A stretch of DNA of 51,222 bases, taken from Flavobacterium tructae (GTDB lineage: Bacteria; Bacteroidota; Bacteroidia; Flavobacteriales; Flavobacteriaceae). The position numbers were made by a program, and so were the translations under genes. Below are positions 8,676-16,298 of the stretch, in pieces. Location of the stretch: NCBI RefSeq assembly GCF_002217475.1, contig NZ_MUHH01000015.1, forward strand, positions 36,131 to 87,352, written 5' to 3'. The notes below the pieces were generated by a model. That model saw only the letters and a list, made by a program, of their open reading frames with translations, was not told where the DNA came from and made no database searches. Each line of letters begins with the position of its first letter. Positions within the stretch are counted from its first letter, which is position 1.

Positions 8676-9698
8676 ATGAAAAAAATCATAATCCTGTTAT
8701 TAATTGGTACTGCATTTTCGTGTAAAAACACACAATCAGTTACCTTAAAAGACAATTCAGATCCGTCTAAATACATCGACTTTATTTCTGAAAAAGACCT
8801 AAAAACAATGCTTTATGTTGTAGCCTCTGACGAAATGGAAGGTCGGGAAACCGGATCGAAAGGACAAAAGAAAGCAGGCCTTTACATGATCGGGCAATAC
8901 AAAAAACATGGAATTTCGTTTCCTAAAGGCGCAACCGATTATTACCAGCATATTCCTGCCTCATTTTTAAATGCCAGACGAAATGAAAACTTACCCGATT
9001 CAGAAAACATCTGGGCCTATATTGAAGGATCTGAAAAACCGGATGAAGTTTTGGTTATTTCAGCACACTACGATCACGTAGGAGTAAAAAATGGAGACGT
9101 TTATAATGGTGCTGATGATGATGGTTCCGGAACTGTTGCTGTAATGGAAATGGCAAAAGCATTTGCAAAAGCCAAAAAAGACGGGCACGGTCCAAAACGT
9201 TCTATCCTGTTCCTGCACGTTACCGGAGAAGAACACGGTCTGCATGGTTCTCGCTATTATTCTGAAAATCCTTTATTCCCAATCGCTAATACCATTGCCG
9301 ACATTAATATCGATATGATTGGCCGTCGTGATGTAGAACACGAAAAAACAAACAATTATGTGTATGTAATTGGAGCCGACAGACTCTCTACTGATTTACA
9401 CAATATTGTTGTGGCACAAAACGAAAAATACACTAAAATTGATTTAGATTTTAAATTCAACGACCCGAAAGATCCAAATCATTTTTACGAGCGTTCTGAT
9501 CATTATAACTTTGCAAAATTCGGAATTCCATCCGTTTTCTTCTTTAACGGAGTTCACGAAGACTACCACAGAAAAGGCGATGAACCTCAGAAAATCGAAT
9601 ACGATGCTTTGACTAAAAGAACAAAATTAGCTTTCTCCATTGCCTGGGAATTAGCGAATAGGTCTGATCGTCCGGTAGTTGATAAACCGATTAAATAA
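8676..9698 (+). CDS. M28 family metallopeptidase, lipoprotein
   Basis: The 340-residue protein has a short lipoprotein signal ending AFSC, with Cys16 as the lipidated residue, so it is membrane-anchored. Candidate zinc ligands are His131 (SAHYDHVG), Asp147 (GADDDGSG), Glu185/Glu186 (GEEHGLHGS), Asp213 (NIDMIGRRD) and His298 (HEDYHRKGD). No PA insert is present, unlike the 497-residue paralogue at 2057. YERSDHYNF is typical of M28 aminopeptidases. It follows the DUF3667 gene by 7 bases. It likely trims peptides at the periplasmic or outer-membrane face. Confidence 0.88.
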   Translation: MKKIIILLLIGTAFSCKNTQSVTLKDNSDPSKYIDFISEKDLKTMLYVVASDEMEGRETGSKGQKKAGLYMIGQYKKHGISFPKGATDYYQHIPASFLNARRNENLPDSENIWAYIEGSEKPDEVLVISAHYDHVGVKNGDVYNGADDDGSGTVAVMEMAKAFAKAKKDGHGPKRSILFLHVTGEEHGLHGSRYYSENPLFPIANTIADINIDMIGRRDVEHEKTNNYVYVIGADRLSTDLHNIVVAQNEKYTKIDLDFKFNDPKDPNHFYERSDHYNFAKFGIPSVFFFNGVHEDYHRKGDEPQKIEYDALTKRTKLAFSIAWELANRSDRPVVDKPIK

Positions 9699-9760
9699 AG
9701 ATACTAAGATGCTAAGATTCTAAGTTGCTAAGATTCTTAGGTTCTTAGGAGTACTTAATT
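9699..9760. repeat. 'aagatgctaagattctaag' low-complexity intergenic repeat
   Basis: The segment has at least five variants of 'ctaagattct' in a row, directly after the M28 stop codon. It belongs to the same filler family as 16084-16195 and 18465-18625. It has no coding potential and forms the first part of a 261-base gap. Confidence 0.6.
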
Positions 9761-9840
9761 ATAAAGCTTTTTATTTGTCTAATGGACTGAAATAAAACAT
9801 GAAACACATACAAAACCTAAATCGGTTTATTTTATAGCAG

Positions 9841-9866
9841 AAGGCTGTCTTTTTTTAGACAGCCTT
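9841..9866. terminator. Hairpin between converging genes, probable terminator
   Basis: A perfect 10-bp stem, AAGGCTGTCT with AGACAGCCTT and a six-T loop, lies between the M28 gene (+) and the thioesterase gene (-), which converge. The T tails outside the stem are short, so termination strength is uncertain. Confidence 0.55.
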
Positions 9867-9959
9867 CCTTATATTATGGCACTTCTTTTTTGTATTGCTT
9901 AAAGATTATTCTTGCATCTTAGACCAACTTTTACATAAGCCATCGCAATGATTTCTTAT

Positions 9960-10451
9960 TTAAGCGGGTACTCCTGATTTTAATTTCTGCACAATTTCCA
10001 AACATCTATTTTCAAAAATTGACTGCTCAACTGGCACAACAACCGAGTCGAATAATTTCATCAAATCATCAGAATGTGAGGCACGTTTTATGCTCTGAAT
10101 ATTGTAATGAAAGAACTTAATCCACAAAATTGCTTTCAATTCTGTTTCATTCTCATTCCACATTTTCATTTCAACCAGCAGAAAATTATCGCTGTACTGA
10201 ACCAATTGCGACTCAATCAGTACCGTTTCCATTGTAAAAGCAGGCCGCATATAACTAATCTGGTTAGTTGCTACTACCCAGCTAAGCCCTGTTTCCTTAA
10301 GATATTTAAAGATATCCAAATCGTAATGTTCTGCAATCTGATCTTCTCTTGTATTAATAAAATACTCCAGATACTTTGCGTTGTTTAAATGATTAAAAGG
10401 ATCACAATCCTGAAATCTGATTTTCTTTTTTGTTTTTAATACTTTTTCCAT
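9960..10451 (-). CDS. Acyl-CoA thioesterase, hotdog fold (4HBT-like)
   Basis: This 163-residue protein has the N-terminal signature of 4-hydroxybenzoyl-CoA thioesterase/YbgC-type enzymes: FQDCDPFNHLNNAKYLEYF at about 14-32, with a catalytic-type Asp and the following His-Asn. Its length fits a single hotdog domain. It probably hydrolyses an acyl-CoA thioester, but the substrate is not readable. It lies downstream of a TetR gene on the same strand. A near-palindrome matching the TetR operator lies 20 bases before its start, so acyl-ligand control is plausible. Confidence 0.82.
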   Translation of the reverse strand: MEKVLKTKKKIRFQDCDPFNHLNNAKYLEYFINTREDQIAEHYDLDIFKYLKETGLSWVVATNQISYMRPAFTMETVLIESQLVQYSDNFLLVEMKMWNENETELKAILWIKFFHYNIQSIKRASHSDDLMKLFDSVVVPVEQSIFENRCLEIVQKLKSGVPA

Positions 10452-10470
10452 TCTTTGAATCTATTTTATC

Positions 10471-10488
10471 AAATACCAATCGGTATCT
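10471..10488. promoter_or_regulatory. Second TetR operator, upstream of the thioesterase gene
   Basis: AAATACCAATCGGTATCT is a near-copy of the perfect palindrome at 11131-11148, differing at two positions that break the symmetry slightly. It lies 20 bases upstream of the thioesterase start codon and between it and the TetR gene. The duplicate site supports direct control of the thioesterase gene by the neighbouring regulator. Confidence 0.65.
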
Positions 10489-10504
10489 GAAGGGTTAAAA
10501 AATT

Positions 10505-11086
10505 TTATTTCCTTATTTTATCAATTATTGTACTATCTATAAAGTCCATTACTGTAGTTATGTAACTCTCATCATTATGCGTAAAGGCCAAAAGAGAACT
10601 TCCTTCAATTAAAGACAATAACAGCTTTGCATACTGCAGCGGATCAATATTCTCCTGAATTTCTCCACTACTAATACCTTCACTAATAATATTGGAAAGT
10701 CCGGTAATAAACCTCTGAGACAAACTCTGTGCACTCTTAAACAACAGTGGATTGATATATTTAGTATCTACCCCTACACGCAGCATTGGACAACCACCTC
10801 TGTCTTTGACTACCTCATAATAGCTCCTTTGATATTTCGTTATCGTGTAAAGTTTCTCTAAACTTCCTGTAGTAGAAGCCAGTATTTTGAATAAAGGTGT
10901 TATAGCTACATCTACATTCAATTGAAAAGACTTTAAAGCTAACTCTTCTTTATTGGCAAAATTGCAGTAAATAGCCCCTTTGGTAAGCCCCGTAGCCTTG
11001 GTAATATCCGTAAGACTGGTCCCCACATATCCCTGTCTGTTAAAAACAGGTGCTACTTTATCCAATATAAATTCAGAAGTATTCAT
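10505..11086 (-). CDS. TetR/AcrR family transcriptional regulator
   Basis: The 193-residue protein has an N-terminal TetR HTH (about 1-50). It includes FNRQGYVGTSLTDITKATG and KGAIYCNFANKEELAL, the canonical turn before helix 4. The remainder is a helical ligand-binding domain. I chose the ATG at 11086 over one at 11107, because a TATATTTG -7 box on the minus strand (11126-11119) would leave the longer form almost leaderless. An 18-bp perfect palindrome overlaps this promoter, so autorepression is likely. The gene is upstream of the thioesterase gene on the same strand, and the two may form a regulated unit responding to an acyl-CoA or other lipophilic ligand. Confidence 0.85.
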   Translation of the reverse strand: MNTSEFILDKVAPVFNRQGYVGTSLTDITKATGLTKGAIYCNFANKEELALKSFQLNVDVAITPLFKILASTTGSLEKLYTITKYQRSYYEVVKDRGGCPMLRVGVDTKYINPLLFKSAQSLSQRFITGLSNIISEGISSGEIQENIDPLQYAKLLLSLIEGSSLLAFTHNDESYITTVMDFIDSTIIDKIRK

Positions 11087-11118
11087 TATTTTCCAGTTTT
11101 CAACCATTATTTTCCAAA

Positions 11119-11126
11119 CAAATATA
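11119..11126 (-). promoter_or_regulatory. -7 box of the TetR gene
   Basis: The minus strand reads TATATTTG, a perfect TAnnTTTG. It lies 5 bases from the operator palindrome, so a bound repressor would block polymerase. Confidence 0.55.
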
Positions 11127-11130
11127 ACAC

Positions 11131-11148
11131 AAATACCGATCGGTATTT
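11131..11148. promoter_or_regulatory. TetR operator (perfect 18-bp palindrome)
   Basis: AAATACCGATCGGTATTT is fully self-complementary. It lies directly upstream of the TetR -7 box. A diverged copy occurs at 10471-10488. Tight palindromes with an ACCGnnCGGT core are typical TetR-family sites. Confidence 0.75.
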
Positions 11149-11183
11149 CATATAAAAGTTTTTTTTCTTCTAAACATAAAAAG

Positions 11184-11214
11184 AAAGGGGTGAATTCTTT
11201 GAATTCACCCCTTT
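11184..11214 (-). terminator. Strong hairpin downstream of rho
   Basis: A perfect 14-bp stem, AAAGGGGTGAATTC with GAATTCACCCCTTT and a TTT loop, is followed on the minus strand by TTTCTTTTTATG-like sequence. It separates rho from the TetR promoter. Confidence 0.75.
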
Positions 11215-11261
11215 ATATATTTTATCATCTTAAAAGATTAGTAACCAAGAAATTTAACGGT

Positions 11262-11305
11262 AGTAAAAAAAACTTAGCATCTCAGCTCCTCAGAATCTCA
11301 TCACC
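11262..11305. repeat. 'cttagcatctcagctcctcag' filler repeat
   Basis: This short copy of the 'cttag/ctcag' filler family lies just after the rho stop codon on the minus strand. It is the same kind of sequence as the window start. Confidence 0.45.
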
Positions 11306-11309
11306 TTTT

Positions 11310-13214
11310 CTAGTCATTCATAGAAATCAAAAACTCTTCGTTGTTTCTGGTTTTCTTGAAGCGGTCGTTTACAAAATCCATAGATTCTACCGGATTCATA
11401 TCAGACAGGTACTTACGCATGATCCACATTCTTTGCAATGTTTTCTCATCCAGTAATAAATCATCACGACGTGTACTTGACGAAGTAAGATCGATAGCCG
11501 GGAAGATACGTTTGTTAGCGATTTTACGATCCAATTGAAGTTCCATGTTACCGGTTCCTTTAAATTCTTCAAAGATAACCTCATCCATTTTAGAACCTGT
11601 TTCGGTCAATGCGGTTGCAATAATACTTAATGAACCACCGTTTTCTACATTTCTGGCAGCTCCGAAGAAACGTTTTGGTTTTTGCAATGCATTAGCATCA
11701 ACACCTCCACTTAAAACTTTACCTGAAGCAGGCTGAACAGTATTGTAAGCTCTCGCTAAACGAGTAATCGAATCAAGTAAAATAACCACATCGTGTCCGC
11801 ATTCTACCAAACGCTTTGCTTTTTCAAGAACGATATTCGCAATCTTCACGTGTTCTTGCGGTTCTCTGTCGAAAGTTGAAGCAATAACTTCACCTCTTAC
11901 ACTACGCTGCATATCCGTAACCTCCTCAGGACGCTCATCAATCAAAAGAACGATAAGATAAACTTCGGGATGGTTGGCTGCGATTGCGTTTGCAATGTCT
12001 TTTAGCAACATTGTTTTTCCCGTTTTAGGCTGAGCGACAATCATACCACGCTGTCCTTTTCCTATTGGAGAAAACAAATCGATAATACGGGTTGAAACTG
12101 AACTGCCTTTTTCGGCTAATTTAAATTTTTCAGAAGGGAAAACCGGGGTAAGATGTTCGAAAGAAACTCTGTCGCGAACAACTTGAGGATCGTGACCATT
12201 AATTTTAAGTACACGAACAAGAGGGAAAAACTTTTCGCCTTCTTTTGGAGGACGAACTACTCCTTTTACAGTATCTCCGGTTTTAAGACCGAACAATCTG
12301 ATTTGTGACGTTGATAAATAAATATCATCAGGAGAGGCTAAATAATTATAATCTGATGAACGTAAAAATCCGTAACCATCCGGCATCATTTCGAGAACAC
12401 CTTCACTTTCGATAATTCCGTCAAACTCAAAGTCTGAATCTCTGAAATTACTCTTTTTATTTTTATGATTTGGATTTTGATTCCCGTTGTTTCCGTTCCC
12501 GTTTTGGTTAGAATTTGGATTCTGATTTGGGTTTTGGTTGGGATTCTGATTTTGATTTTTATTCTGGTTCGGATTAATCTTCTTGGTTTGAACCGGTGCT
12601 TCTGTTTTTTCAGCAACAGCAACTTCTGCTATAACTTCATTTTCCGGAGCTGTTTCTTTCGTAGCTTCCTTTTCTTTTTTCAAAGCAACCTTTTTCTCGT
12701 AAGCCGATTTACTAAACTTTACAATTTTTGGTCCTTTTTTCTCTATTGCTGCATCTTCATTATTCTCAGTACTTTCAGTATTCTCAATATTTTCCTGAAC
12801 TTCCGGTGTTGTTTCAACGCTTTTTACTTCTGCTGTTTCTTTTGCTGCTGCATTTCCTTTTATCTTCGGATTTGTTTTAGGATTTGCTTTAATAGCCGGA
12901 GTTTTAGTTACTGCTATCGGAGCTTCCGCTTTTTCAGGAGCTTCCTCTGCTTTATCAAATTCCAGAACCGGTGCATTCTTATTTACTGCCGTTTTTTTTG
13001 CCGGAACAATTCTTGCTCTTTTGGGTTTTTCATCAACTATTTCCGCTTCTGCCACAGGACTAACCGGCGGCGCTACAGTCGCTTCCTGATGTGCTAAAAT
13101 CTGACTTATTAAAGTCTCTTTTTTAACGCCATTAAACTTTATAGTTTTAGCTAACTTAGCTATTTCTTGAAGCTCAGAAAGCTTCATTTCTTTTAATGCA
13201 GAAATATCAAACAT
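11310..13214 (-). CDS. rho: Transcription termination factor Rho with long N-terminal insertion
   Basis: Rho is a hexameric RNA-dependent ATPase that ends transcription. This copy has 634 residues against about 420 in E. coli. The N-terminal helical domain (1-45) is followed by a roughly 210-residue Ala/Lys/Glu/Pro-rich linker. This linker ends in an Asn/Gln repeat tract (about 213-250, units QNPN). The primary RNA-binding fold then follows, with RNP1-like DGYGFLR (279-285). ATPase motifs are intact: Walker A PKTGKT (396-401), Walker B VVILLD (476-481), Q-loop [10 protein letters not shown] (501-510). Rho insertions are known in Bacteroidota and are thought to affect RNA contact or phase separation. 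The gene is single and diverges from the DUF4293 gene. Confidence 0.97.
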   Translation of the reverse strand: MFDISALKEMKLSELQEIAKLAKTIKFNGVKKETLISQILAHQEATVAPPVSPVAEAEIVDEKPKRARIVPAKKTAVNKNAPVLEFDKAEEAPEKAEAPIAVTKTPAIKANPKTNPKIKGNAAAKETAEVKSVETTPEVQENIENTESTENNEDAAIEKKGPKIVKFSKSAYEKKVALKKEKEATKETAPENEVIAEVAVAEKTEAPVQTKKINPNQNKNQNQNPNQNPNQNPNSNQNGNGNNGNQNPNHKNKKSNFRDSDFEFDGIIESEGVLEMMPDGYGFLRSSDYNYLASPDDIYLSTSQIRLFGLKTGDTVKGVVRPPKEGEKFFPLVRVLKINGHDPQVVRDRVSFEHLTPVFPSEKFKLAEKGSSVSTRIIDLFSPIGKGQRGMIVAQPKTGKTMLLKDIANAIAANHPEVYLIVLLIDERPEEVTDMQRSVRGEVIASTFDREPQEHVKIANIVLEKAKRLVECGHDVVILLDSITRLARAYNTVQPASGKVLSGGVDANALQKPKRFFGAARNVENGGSLSIIATALTETGSKMDEVIFEEFKGTGNMELQLDRKIANKRIFPAIDLTSSSTRRDDLLLDEKTLQRMWIMRKYLSDMNPVESMDFVNDRFKKTRNNEEFLISMND

Positions 13215-13372
13215 GAATGTTCTATGAATTTAATTATTTTAACGGAAATATTGTAAAAAGAATAGGTAGATATTTTTTTTCGATTGACCGCAGTATGAAG
13301 TGCTTACGGTATTATGATGCAATAATACGAATAAAATTTAATCATACAATAGTATTTTAAAAAAAGAAAATA

Positions 13373-13380
13373 TATTTTTG
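13373..13380 (+). promoter_or_regulatory. Probable -7 box for the DUF4293 gene
   Basis: TATTTTTG matches TAnnTTTG, 17 bases before the ATG at 13398. The 183-base gap to rho must hold divergent promoters; the rho promoter is not clear to me. Confidence 0.45.
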
Positions 13381-13397
13381 TAAAACAATTTTAGACC

Positions 13398-13814
13398 ATG
13401 ATACAACGAATTCAGACTGTATATTTAATTCTTACCTTTTTAATTACGGGGGTATTACTGTTTTTCACTCCACTTTGGACCTTAAACAATGGTAAGCCTT
13501 TTTACTTTATGCAGGATAAGTTTTACACGATACTATTAGGTCTAAGTACAATGCTTACTATCATTAGTATTATTTCATACAAAAAAAGACAAAATCAGTT
13601 TGTAATGGGCAGACTGAACATAATATTAAATTTAATTTTATTGGGATTATTTGTATATCGTTCTCTAAATTTATCTGGAGATACTACTACCATTGTATCA
13701 GAGAAAGGTATTGGGATGTTTCTACCTATTGTTGCTATCGTATTATTAGTTTTAGCTAATAAGGCCATCAAAAAGGATGAAGATCTTGTAAAATCTGTAG
13801 ACCGTTTGAGGTAA
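13398..13814 (+). CDS. DUF4293 family membrane protein
   Basis: The 138-residue protein has about four hydrophobic segments: near 7-27 (TVYLILTFLITGVLLFF), 42-60, 72-88 and 108-122. A charged C-terminal tail ends KSVDRLR. The start MIQRIQTVYLILTF and the place beside rho match the DUF4293 family, which is almost restricted to Bacteroidota. No function is known. It is monocistronic, with a clear terminator 32 bases after the stop. Confidence 0.85.
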   Translation: MIQRIQTVYLILTFLITGVLLFFTPLWTLNNGKPFYFMQDKFYTILLGLSTMLTIISIISYKKRQNQFVMGRLNIILNLILLGLFVYRSLNLSGDTTTIVSEKGIGMFLPIVAIVLLVLANKAIKKDEDLVKSVDRLR

Positions 13815-13845
13815 ACCTATAAACTTAATTTTTTTGTGCGAAGAG

Positions 13846-13873
13846 AACCCGAATTTTAAATTCGGGTTTTTTT
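13846..13873 (+). terminator. Rho-independent terminator after DUF4293
   Basis: The stem AACCCGAA with TTCGGGTT is AT-extended in the loop and followed by seven T. Confidence 0.85.
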
Positions 13874-13980
13874 GTGCTCTAAATTCTCCGTAATTTGCTG
13901 CATAACAGTCAAAACAAACTTAAAAAGAAACTTTGTAAGATATTTTTTCATTTATTTGCATTTCAGTTCCCCGAATAATT

Positions 13981-14643
13981 ATGAAAGATAAAATAAGAAT
14001 ACACCTGGCAGATGATCATCAGGTACTTATTGATGGCCTTAGTAACTTACTGCAGACGGTTGAAAATTTTGAAGTAGTAGGCAAATCATACGATGGTGAT
14101 ACTGTTTATGAAGATATTATTCTAAACAATCCCGATATCCTGATTCTGGACATTAGTATGCCTAAAAAAGACGGGATCGAAGTCGTTAAAGAACTTCAGC
14201 AAAAAAATGTACCCTGTAAAATCATCATCCTCTCCAGCTACGACGATCTCAAAATTATTAAAGAAGTAATGAAACTAGGAGTAAAAGGTTATCTCACTAA
14301 AAAATGTGCCGGAGAAAACATTATAGAAGCCGTAGAAGCCGTTTATCAGGAACAGGAATATTATTGCGATGCCGTTAGAGAAAAAATCTTTAATATTTTC
14401 TCTCATAACAATCCAAAACTCAATAAAAATATCAAAGTAGACAACCCAATTCTAAGCGCCCGCGAAATCGAAATTATCACTTTAATTGCATTAGAATACA
14501 GTGGGAAAGAAATTAGCGAACAGCTCTTTATCAGTACAAACACGGTCGAAACACACCGAAAAAACATCATGAAAAAACTACAGATAAAAGGTTCTATTGG
14601 CTTGGTAAAATATGCTCTGAAAAATAATCTGATAAATTCCTGA
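13981..14643 (+). CDS. NarL/LuxR-family two-component response regulator
   Basis: The 220-residue protein has an N-terminal receiver domain (about 4-120). It has the acidic pair Asp11/Asp12 (LADDHQ), phospho-acceptor Asp57 (LILDISMPKKDG) and the conserved Lys in YLTKK. The C-terminal LuxR-type HTH (about 152-215) includes LSAREIEIITLIA and NTVETHRKNIMKKL. A histidine kinase follows 26 bases downstream, forming a cognate pair. Its target genes cannot be inferred. Confidence 0.93.
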   Translation: MKDKIRIHLADDHQVLIDGLSNLLQTVENFEVVGKSYDGDTVYEDIILNNPDILILDISMPKKDGIEVVKELQQKNVPCKIIILSSYDDLKIIKEVMKLGVKGYLTKKCAGENIIEAVEAVYQEQEYYCDAVREKIFNIFSHNNPKLNKNIKVDNPILSAREIEIITLIALEYSGKEISEQLFISTNTVETHRKNIMKKLQIKGSIGLVKYALKNNLINS

Positions 14644-14669
14644 TCATTCTAAGAAAAACACCTTTTGCT

Positions 14670-15581
14670 ATGTCCTTTTTCAGATACTTTATATTTTTCA
14701 TTCTTTTAGCCACTTTCACCAGCTATCCTACTGTTGCTCAAGAAAAAACAGTTTCAGAAAACAACACGAATGCAGTTGTCGAAAATACCAAAAAAAACAA
14801 TACTTGTCTTCCTGAACAAATAAGAAACAAACAAATTATAAGCTTATCAATCGTGATGATAATCCTCTTGTTCTTTTTGTTTTATTTTTTCTACCAAAAC
14901 AACAAACTAAGACAAAAGATTAAACGGAAAGATGCCAAGCAAAAAATATTATTAAATGTGATTAATGCGGGCATTGACAGCCAGGAAGTTGAACGTAAAA
15001 AAATTGCATCGTTTTTACATGACAACATTAATTCTTTATTATCTACTGTTGGACTGCATTTAAAAACTTTCACAACACTAAACGATATAAAATCAGACGA
15101 AATTCAGAAAGCAAAATCGATTCTACAGGAAGCACACGATCTTTTGCGAGATATGTCACACGACTTGGTTCCTACGCTTCTGGTTCGTTTTGGGTTAATT
15201 TATGCTTTAGAAGATCTATGCGAAAGAAACTCAAATTCTCATATAAATTTTAAATTTTCGAGCACCATTCCAACAGAAAAAAGATACATCGAAAAATTTG
15301 AAATGAAGCTTTACTTTATTGTTTCGGAGCTTTTCAATAACATTGTAAAACACAGTGATGCCCAAAAAGCCAAGATTTTCCTATCCGAAAAAAACAATCA
15401 GTTTATCATTGTAATTCAGGACAACGGAAAGGGTTTTGAAACCCAAAGACTAAACAATTTTGAAGGTTTTGGTATTAACCGAATCAGGGCGAGAATCAAA
15501 AAATACAAAGGAAGTATCTCAATCACTTCAAAGGCAAACGAAGGAACCACTGTCAAAATTAAGGTTCCGCTACCCTTTTAA
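14670..15581 (+). CDS. Sensor histidine kinase (HisKA_3 / NarX-type)
   Basis: The 303-residue protein has an N-terminal signal or first membrane segment (about 5-23), a short Asn/Thr-rich segment of about 30 residues, and a membrane helix (56-76). The dimerisation and phosphotransfer region has His117 in ERKKIASFLHDN. The HATPase domain has an N box ELFNNIVKHS, G1 DNGKGF and G2 EGFGINRIRARI. This type pairs with NarL regulators. The very short sensor loop cannot hold a large ligand-binding domain, so sensing may occur in the membrane or through a partner. It follows the regulator gene by 26 bases. Confidence 0.9.
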   Translation: MSFFRYFIFFILLATFTSYPTVAQEKTVSENNTNAVVENTKKNNTCLPEQIRNKQIISLSIVMIILLFFLFYFFYQNNKLRQKIKRKDAKQKILLNVINAGIDSQEVERKKIASFLHDNINSLLSTVGLHLKTFTTLNDIKSDEIQKAKSILQEAHDLLRDMSHDLVPTLLVRFGLIYALEDLCERNSNSHINFKFSSTIPTEKRYIEKFEMKLYFIVSELFNNIVKHSDAQKAKIFLSEKNNQFIIVIQDNGKGFETQRLNNFEGFGINRIRARIKKYKGSISITSKANEGTTVKIKVPLPF

Positions 15582-15588
15582 TTTAGCT

Positions 15589-16083
15589 TTACTTTTTACC
15601 AATTTCAACTATTTCCAGATCCTTTATTTTATCACCGTCAATTACAAATCGTAACATTGTTCTCACCTGATGAAATCCACTTTTCCCTGCCGCTCCGGGA
15701 TTCATATGCAGCAGATTATTCTTTTTATCGAACATAACTTTCAGTATATGTGAATGTCCACAGATAAATAATTTAGGCGGATCCGACGCCATCTCTTCTC
15801 TTATATTGGGATTATACTTTCCCGGATATCCGCCAATATGTGTAATCCAAACGGAAACATCCTCACATAAAAAGCGATTGTGCAAAGGAAATTCTAATCT
15901 CGCCTGTGCATCGTCAATATTACCATATACACATCGCAGAGGCTTTAACTTTTTGATCGTATCCGTAACATTCAGATCACCAATATCTCCAGCATGCCAG
16001 ACTTCATCGGCCTGAGCTACATATTTTAAAATAGTATCATCAATATGACTGTGGGTATCCGAAAGCAAGAGAATTTTTTTCAT
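15589..16083 (-). CDS. YfcE/MJ0936-type metallophosphoesterase
   Basis: The 164-residue cytosolic protein has all core calcineurin-like motifs: LSDTHSHIDD (7-16), HAGDIGD (30-36), GNID (55-58), THIGGYPG and CGHSH. These give a di-metal centre, usually Mn. The family cleaves phosphodiester bonds; the natural substrate is often unknown. It ends 7 bases from the converging kinase gene. Downstream of it on the minus strand no clear terminator is visible. Confidence 0.9.
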   Translation of the reverse strand: MKKILLLSDTHSHIDDTILKYVAQADEVWHAGDIGDLNVTDTIKKLKPLRCVYGNIDDAQARLEFPLHNRFLCEDVSVWITHIGGYPGKYNPNIREEMASDPPKLFICGHSHILKVMFDKKNNLLHMNPGAAGKSGFHQVRTMLRFVIDGDKIKDLEIVEIGKK

Positions 16084-16195
16084 TCAAAGGTACAAAGGTT
16101 CAAAGGAGCAAAGATACAAAGGTTTTTTTTTAAAAGGTGCTAAGGTGCTGAGGAACTAAGATACTAAGGTGTTAAGGTTCTAAGTTTCTTTACAT
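16084..16195. repeat. Compound low-complexity repeat ('aaaggtacaaaggttcaaagg' / 'ctaaggtgctgagg')
   Basis: Two filler families adjoin: 'caaaggtacaaaggttcaaaggagc' (16085-16125), then 'ctaaggtgctgaggaactaag' units (16137-16185). The first reappears in reverse complement at 18655-18720 as 'cctttgtacctttgtacc'. It has no coding potential. Confidence 0.6.
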
Positions 16196-16198
16196 TTT

Positions 16199-16242
16199 AC
16201 AATAAAAAAAAAATCCGACTCGTAAAAAAACGAATCGGATTT
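16199..16242 (-). terminator. Terminator of the flotillin-like gene
   Basis: On the minus strand the stem AAATCCGATTCG pairs with CGAGTCGGATTT (one G.T pair), followed by about ten T. The stem core is shared with terminators at 29833, 33294, 34138 and 34812. Confidence 0.88.
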
Positions 16243-16298
16243 ATTAGATATTATGTGTTCCAGTAAAAAACACACTCACCTTTCAGGACTATAACTTA

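Noticed and set aside
12465..13097. Long plus-strand reading frame opposite rho
   Set aside because: It translates to Phe/Cys/Ser/Leu-rich low-complexity sequence, the mirror of the Lys/Glu/Ala/Asn-rich Rho linker. It is a shadow frame, not a gene.
15806..16015. Plus-strand frame opposite the phosphoesterase
   Set aside because: The minus-strand frame carries all metallophosphoesterase motifs; the plus frame has none.
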